Below are positions 60,880 through 64,000 of a DNA stretch of 64,000 bases, one piece after another. The stretch comes from Apostichopus japonicus (lineage: Eukaryota > Echinodermata > Holothuroidea > Aspidochirotida > Stichopodidae). Numbering within the stretch: the first letter of the stretch is position 1; each line of letters opens with the position of its first letter. The notes below the pieces were generated by a model that saw only the letters and a list, made by a program, of their open reading frames with translations, had not been told where the DNA came from and searched no databases. The translations under genes and the position numbers were made by a program. Location: the NCBI RefSeq assembly GCF_037975245.1, contig NC_092577.1:7967001-8031000 (forward strand), in the 5' to 3' direction.

Positions 60880-63800
60880 GCAAAAGCATGCCACAATTTA
60901 ACCGGCAGTGAGTAAGTAAAAGTAATACAGAAGGCTAGCCCGCCGCGTTTGTTGCCAGGGCAATGCACTGCAGCGACGCTAACGTTAGGCCTAACTTGAT
61001 AAATGGCGATATTCTCTTTTCGATTTGGAAATTTATTTGTCTGCAGCAAAATGCCAATGTTTTAAATTTATTTCAACGAGGACCAATTCGGCTTGACATA
61101 TGAGTGAGTTTAAATTATGTTTGTTCTCCGAGTTAGGCTTTAGTTACGTTAAATTGGGAGGCTGGAGAGAGCCATTTATTGGCGTCTCAATAGTCGTCCC
61201 ACTCAAATTCGGCCGTCTTTCATTTCGATTTAGCCGTCTCAAAGACGGCGAGACGCATCGCTAGCTAAGACGCGGTTAGTCTGTCGACAAGTTGATTTAA
61301 AAATCACAAATCACGTTATCGTAACGTGCGTGTAGGAATGTTATGACAATATACAGTATCCACGTGTACCTAATATCATTTCTGTACAGCAGTATTGGAA
61401 ACTACAAGAACAGTTGAACTCTCCCCACTCCCCTTGTTTGGCCTCTCTCTAGAACATTAACATAAGTTATTATTTAAACACTGATGAAAAATATACGAAG
61501 GTTCTGATGGGACAGCACGACAAATCTCTATTTTTTTCCTCTCGAATTGACGATTGACTCAAAGGATACATCTCGACGAAAAGGATTAATTGTCGAGTTT
61601 GCTGCTTTTCATATAACAACAAGTAAAAAAAGGATTTTTTTACGCTTACAGTGGTACGAACTTTATGGATAGGGTGATCGTGCTTTTAACTCGATGGTAA
61701 CAAACTTTTAGTTTTTTTTTTATATTTAGGTATGGAGCACTTCTGTCTGTGACGCCCACCCACCTTTGATGTTTAACGGGGCCTAGTTGATCTTACCTTA
61801 TAAGTGTTTAGTTAGATAAGCCAGTGATAATAAATATGTTTACTATATTATATGCTAGCAAATATTAAAGGTCAATTGTGACGATTTGGTTAGATAATGA
61901 GTCACTATCGTATCTTTCATTTTGGTTGTATAACAGTGAATGGAACAGAGGGCAGCACAGCTAAATAGCACGTCAAAATGTGACGTTATGTGTATCCATG
62001 ATTCATGGCTAGGCTGTACGCTAATGATACACACTTATATTTAAGAGTGTGAGTGACGGGTGCAAAACATGGTATATTGCTTAATAGACAGTTGTCGATG
62101 GCCTCTGACATGTAGAAAGATATGTACTTTTACAAATAACTTTTGTAATGTTTTGTGTGTCTTTCGTCTTCTTCTTTTTGGTGACGATTTGGTGTTTTTG
62201 TGGCAAGAAGAAATAAGAGTGTTTATATTTTCTTTTTGGAAATCCGAAAGTTTGCCATGTCTCGTACAAAATGTCCCAAACATGGTCGGAGGTATAATGT
62301 TTTTGCGAAACACATTATTCCTCTATATAATTCGCTTAACTTAAACCAGACATACATACATAAAAGAACTTACTTTTATTATGTCCTTTCAATAAACTTA
62401 AAATGTCTCCAAATTACCATTAATCAATGACAATATTTTTAAAGTCGTCGGTTTTACATTGCTATAACATGAGCTTGACTTTATACATTAGTACCAATTT
62501 TGTTATACTATGCTCCATTGTAATCCACAATAAACTTATTATCGGAGAGACCACGCTTATGTTTTCATTGAAAGTTCTTTTTCACGCAAAAGCAGTATAC
62601 AATGATATATAATGTTGATAACCATACAAATAAATTATTTGGACATCAAAAGAGTTATTCTTCAGCTATTAGAAATGTGCGTTCGTTGCCAATCCCCCCC
62701 CCCCACCCCTACTCACCGCCGTCATTTAGTCTGTGGTAGTGTAAGTATGTAGCCTGTGGTTTATGACTTACTGTCTTTAAAGTAATTAAGTAAACGAGTG
62801 CACTTACATAAGGAGGCGGTTAACGGGACAGTGGTTTGACGACCCTTCTATAGTGTCACGAATTTATCAAGAAATATCCAAAAATAATCAAATAGGTACA
62901 AACTTCATCCAGGAAAGAAGAATTCGGAAGCAAAGACTATACAGTATGCCGATAATATGACGTCAAACTGATACAAATGAAAGCTATATACAATCCTCTT
63001 CCACCAGCAGTCACGTTCTTAATCCTAAAGCGCTGCATATTCTTTTAGTCTTAGTGATGAGCTTACAACGGCCGTCATTATATTGAGTTACGTAAAAGAA
63101 ATAGAACCAAAGGTACAAGCGACAAGACTTCGAACGAATTTTTTGTAGATTTACAACGCTATGAAAAAACGGCCGACTTACTTTGCTTGATGCACCATGG
63201 GTTAAAAATATAACAATAATAATATAATATTAAATGAAGAAAATTAAATTAATTAATCGTAACATGAATTAAATCATTTAAACTGCTATCATCATCGAAC
63301 GGGAAATAAACGTTCGAAAATTATCACTGTCAACTAAAATAAGTGGTTACAAGCCTTTGTATGCATATGCTGGAATACGGGAACTTAACGACGCGCAGAT
63401 CTGTATGTTGTGTTTATAGATAGCAATGATGTAACTCTGGGGATAAGGATCTCTCTGATTTTGATTTACAGCTTAGCTTGATATTTCAACAAGTTCCTAA
63501 TATCGATAGTTCGATCATATTACACTATAATAGCAATGCTTTAGATTTGCGCATGCGAAATGGTTGTTGTTTAATCCCAGTACATGGATTAAAATATTTC
63601 ATAAAATATTGGATGATGGAACTAAAGAATAAAAACTGGTAATTTACATTTTCACCATGACAGCAATTTATATTTAAATGATGTAATAATCAATTCTGAT
63701 CATTAAATGTAATTTAGAAGGTTGGTCAAGAAAAGATAAAAAGGAAAAGCAGTAAAGACTACATCACGTGGTGCTTTAAACATTTCAAATGAAAATTAAC

Positions 63801-64000
63801 GTCACCAAAAAAAAAATTGTGCTTGCCTGGACATTATACTTTCATGGAGACATTTTTTTATTAGTATTGTTTATAGTAAAGAAGCTAATTACACTGAGCT
63901 TTAATCTTAAGGTACTACAACGCCGTTGAATTACGCAAAACAATGAATTAATTTATTGCATTAGCGTGACATAGTTCGTTTGATACTTAGTTAAAATCGG
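60880..64000. other. Right flank, no recognised gene
   Basis: A slightly GC-richer patch at about 60900-61270 contains the GCCGTCTCAAAGACGGCGAGAC hairpin-like sequence near 61222. Beyond it only short frames of AT-rich sequence occur; overlapping frames near 62041-62430 on both strands show no family signature. A poly-C tract lies at 62695-62704. Confidence 0.45.

Overview
This window is AT-rich, repeat-dense eukaryotic DNA. GT-AG introns, polyadenylation-type signals, tandem repeats, decayed transposons and sparse short exons all point to a metazoan. Two NACHT ATPase (NLR) genes, a fold-back transposon resembling the TU elements described in sea urchin, and a non-LTR retrotransposon relic suggest an invertebrate deuterostome, most likely an echinoderm. 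That assignment is inference; no marker gene fixes the species.

The only well-supported protein genes are two paralogous NLR genes on the minus strand. NLR-1 has a 31-nt start exon (39383-39413) joined to one large NACHT exon (35555-37077), giving 518 codons. NLR-2 has a 25-nt start exon (57674-57698) joined to a NACHT exon (53376-54907), giving 519 codons. It continues into five small exons (52579-52787, 51944-51976, 51197-51273, 50714-50772, 50337-50384), all joined in frame and adding 142 codons of LRR-like sequence. Splice phases agree at every junction. The two genes share exon plan, length and a YY1-like motif about 100 bp upstream of each start codon, so the duplication seems to have carried the promoter along.

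Layout by region. 1-4800: mostly unrecognised single-copy DNA with one doubtful minus-strand exon. 4900-6770: interspersed module repeat full of AGGTCA half-sites. 7310-17830: an ancient tandem segmental duplication, with copies at about 7310-9951 and 14620-17830. Between the copies lie a 2.6-kb inverted-repeat element (9952-12545) carrying many GTGACTTACGTGAC motifs and a second block with TCACACACGTGAC motifs. 17831-19036: a hAT-like element with perfect 8-bp target duplications. 19-23.3 kb: weak plus-strand terminal-exon candidates. 23.9-30.4 kb: transposon-rich, with palindromes, poly-dG/dC tracts and a pair of inverted repeats. 31.35-33.73 kb: a 53-bp tandem array split by a 1.14-kb fold-back element with 8-bp target duplications. 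34-39.5 kb: NLR-1. 40-48 kb: few features, including a split inverted repeat, a small plus-strand membrane-protein-like ORF and an AT-rich tract. 48.97-50.18 kb: a 36-bp minisatellite at the 3' end of NLR-2. 50.3-57.7 kb: NLR-2, whose first intron holds a broken reverse transcriptase inside a 65-bp tandem array. 58-64 kb: mostly unrecognised DNA with a second relative of the 17.8-kb transposon.

NLR proteins are cytosolic innate immune sensors, and families are greatly expanded in several invertebrate deuterostomes. The window therefore looks like part of an NLR neighbourhood with heavy transposon and satellite turnover. I did not find a convincing wholly new system. The most interesting leads are the NLR-2 3' exon chain, the shared NLR promoter motif, the fold-back element in the satellite, and the transposon carrying repeated CRE-like palindromic motifs.
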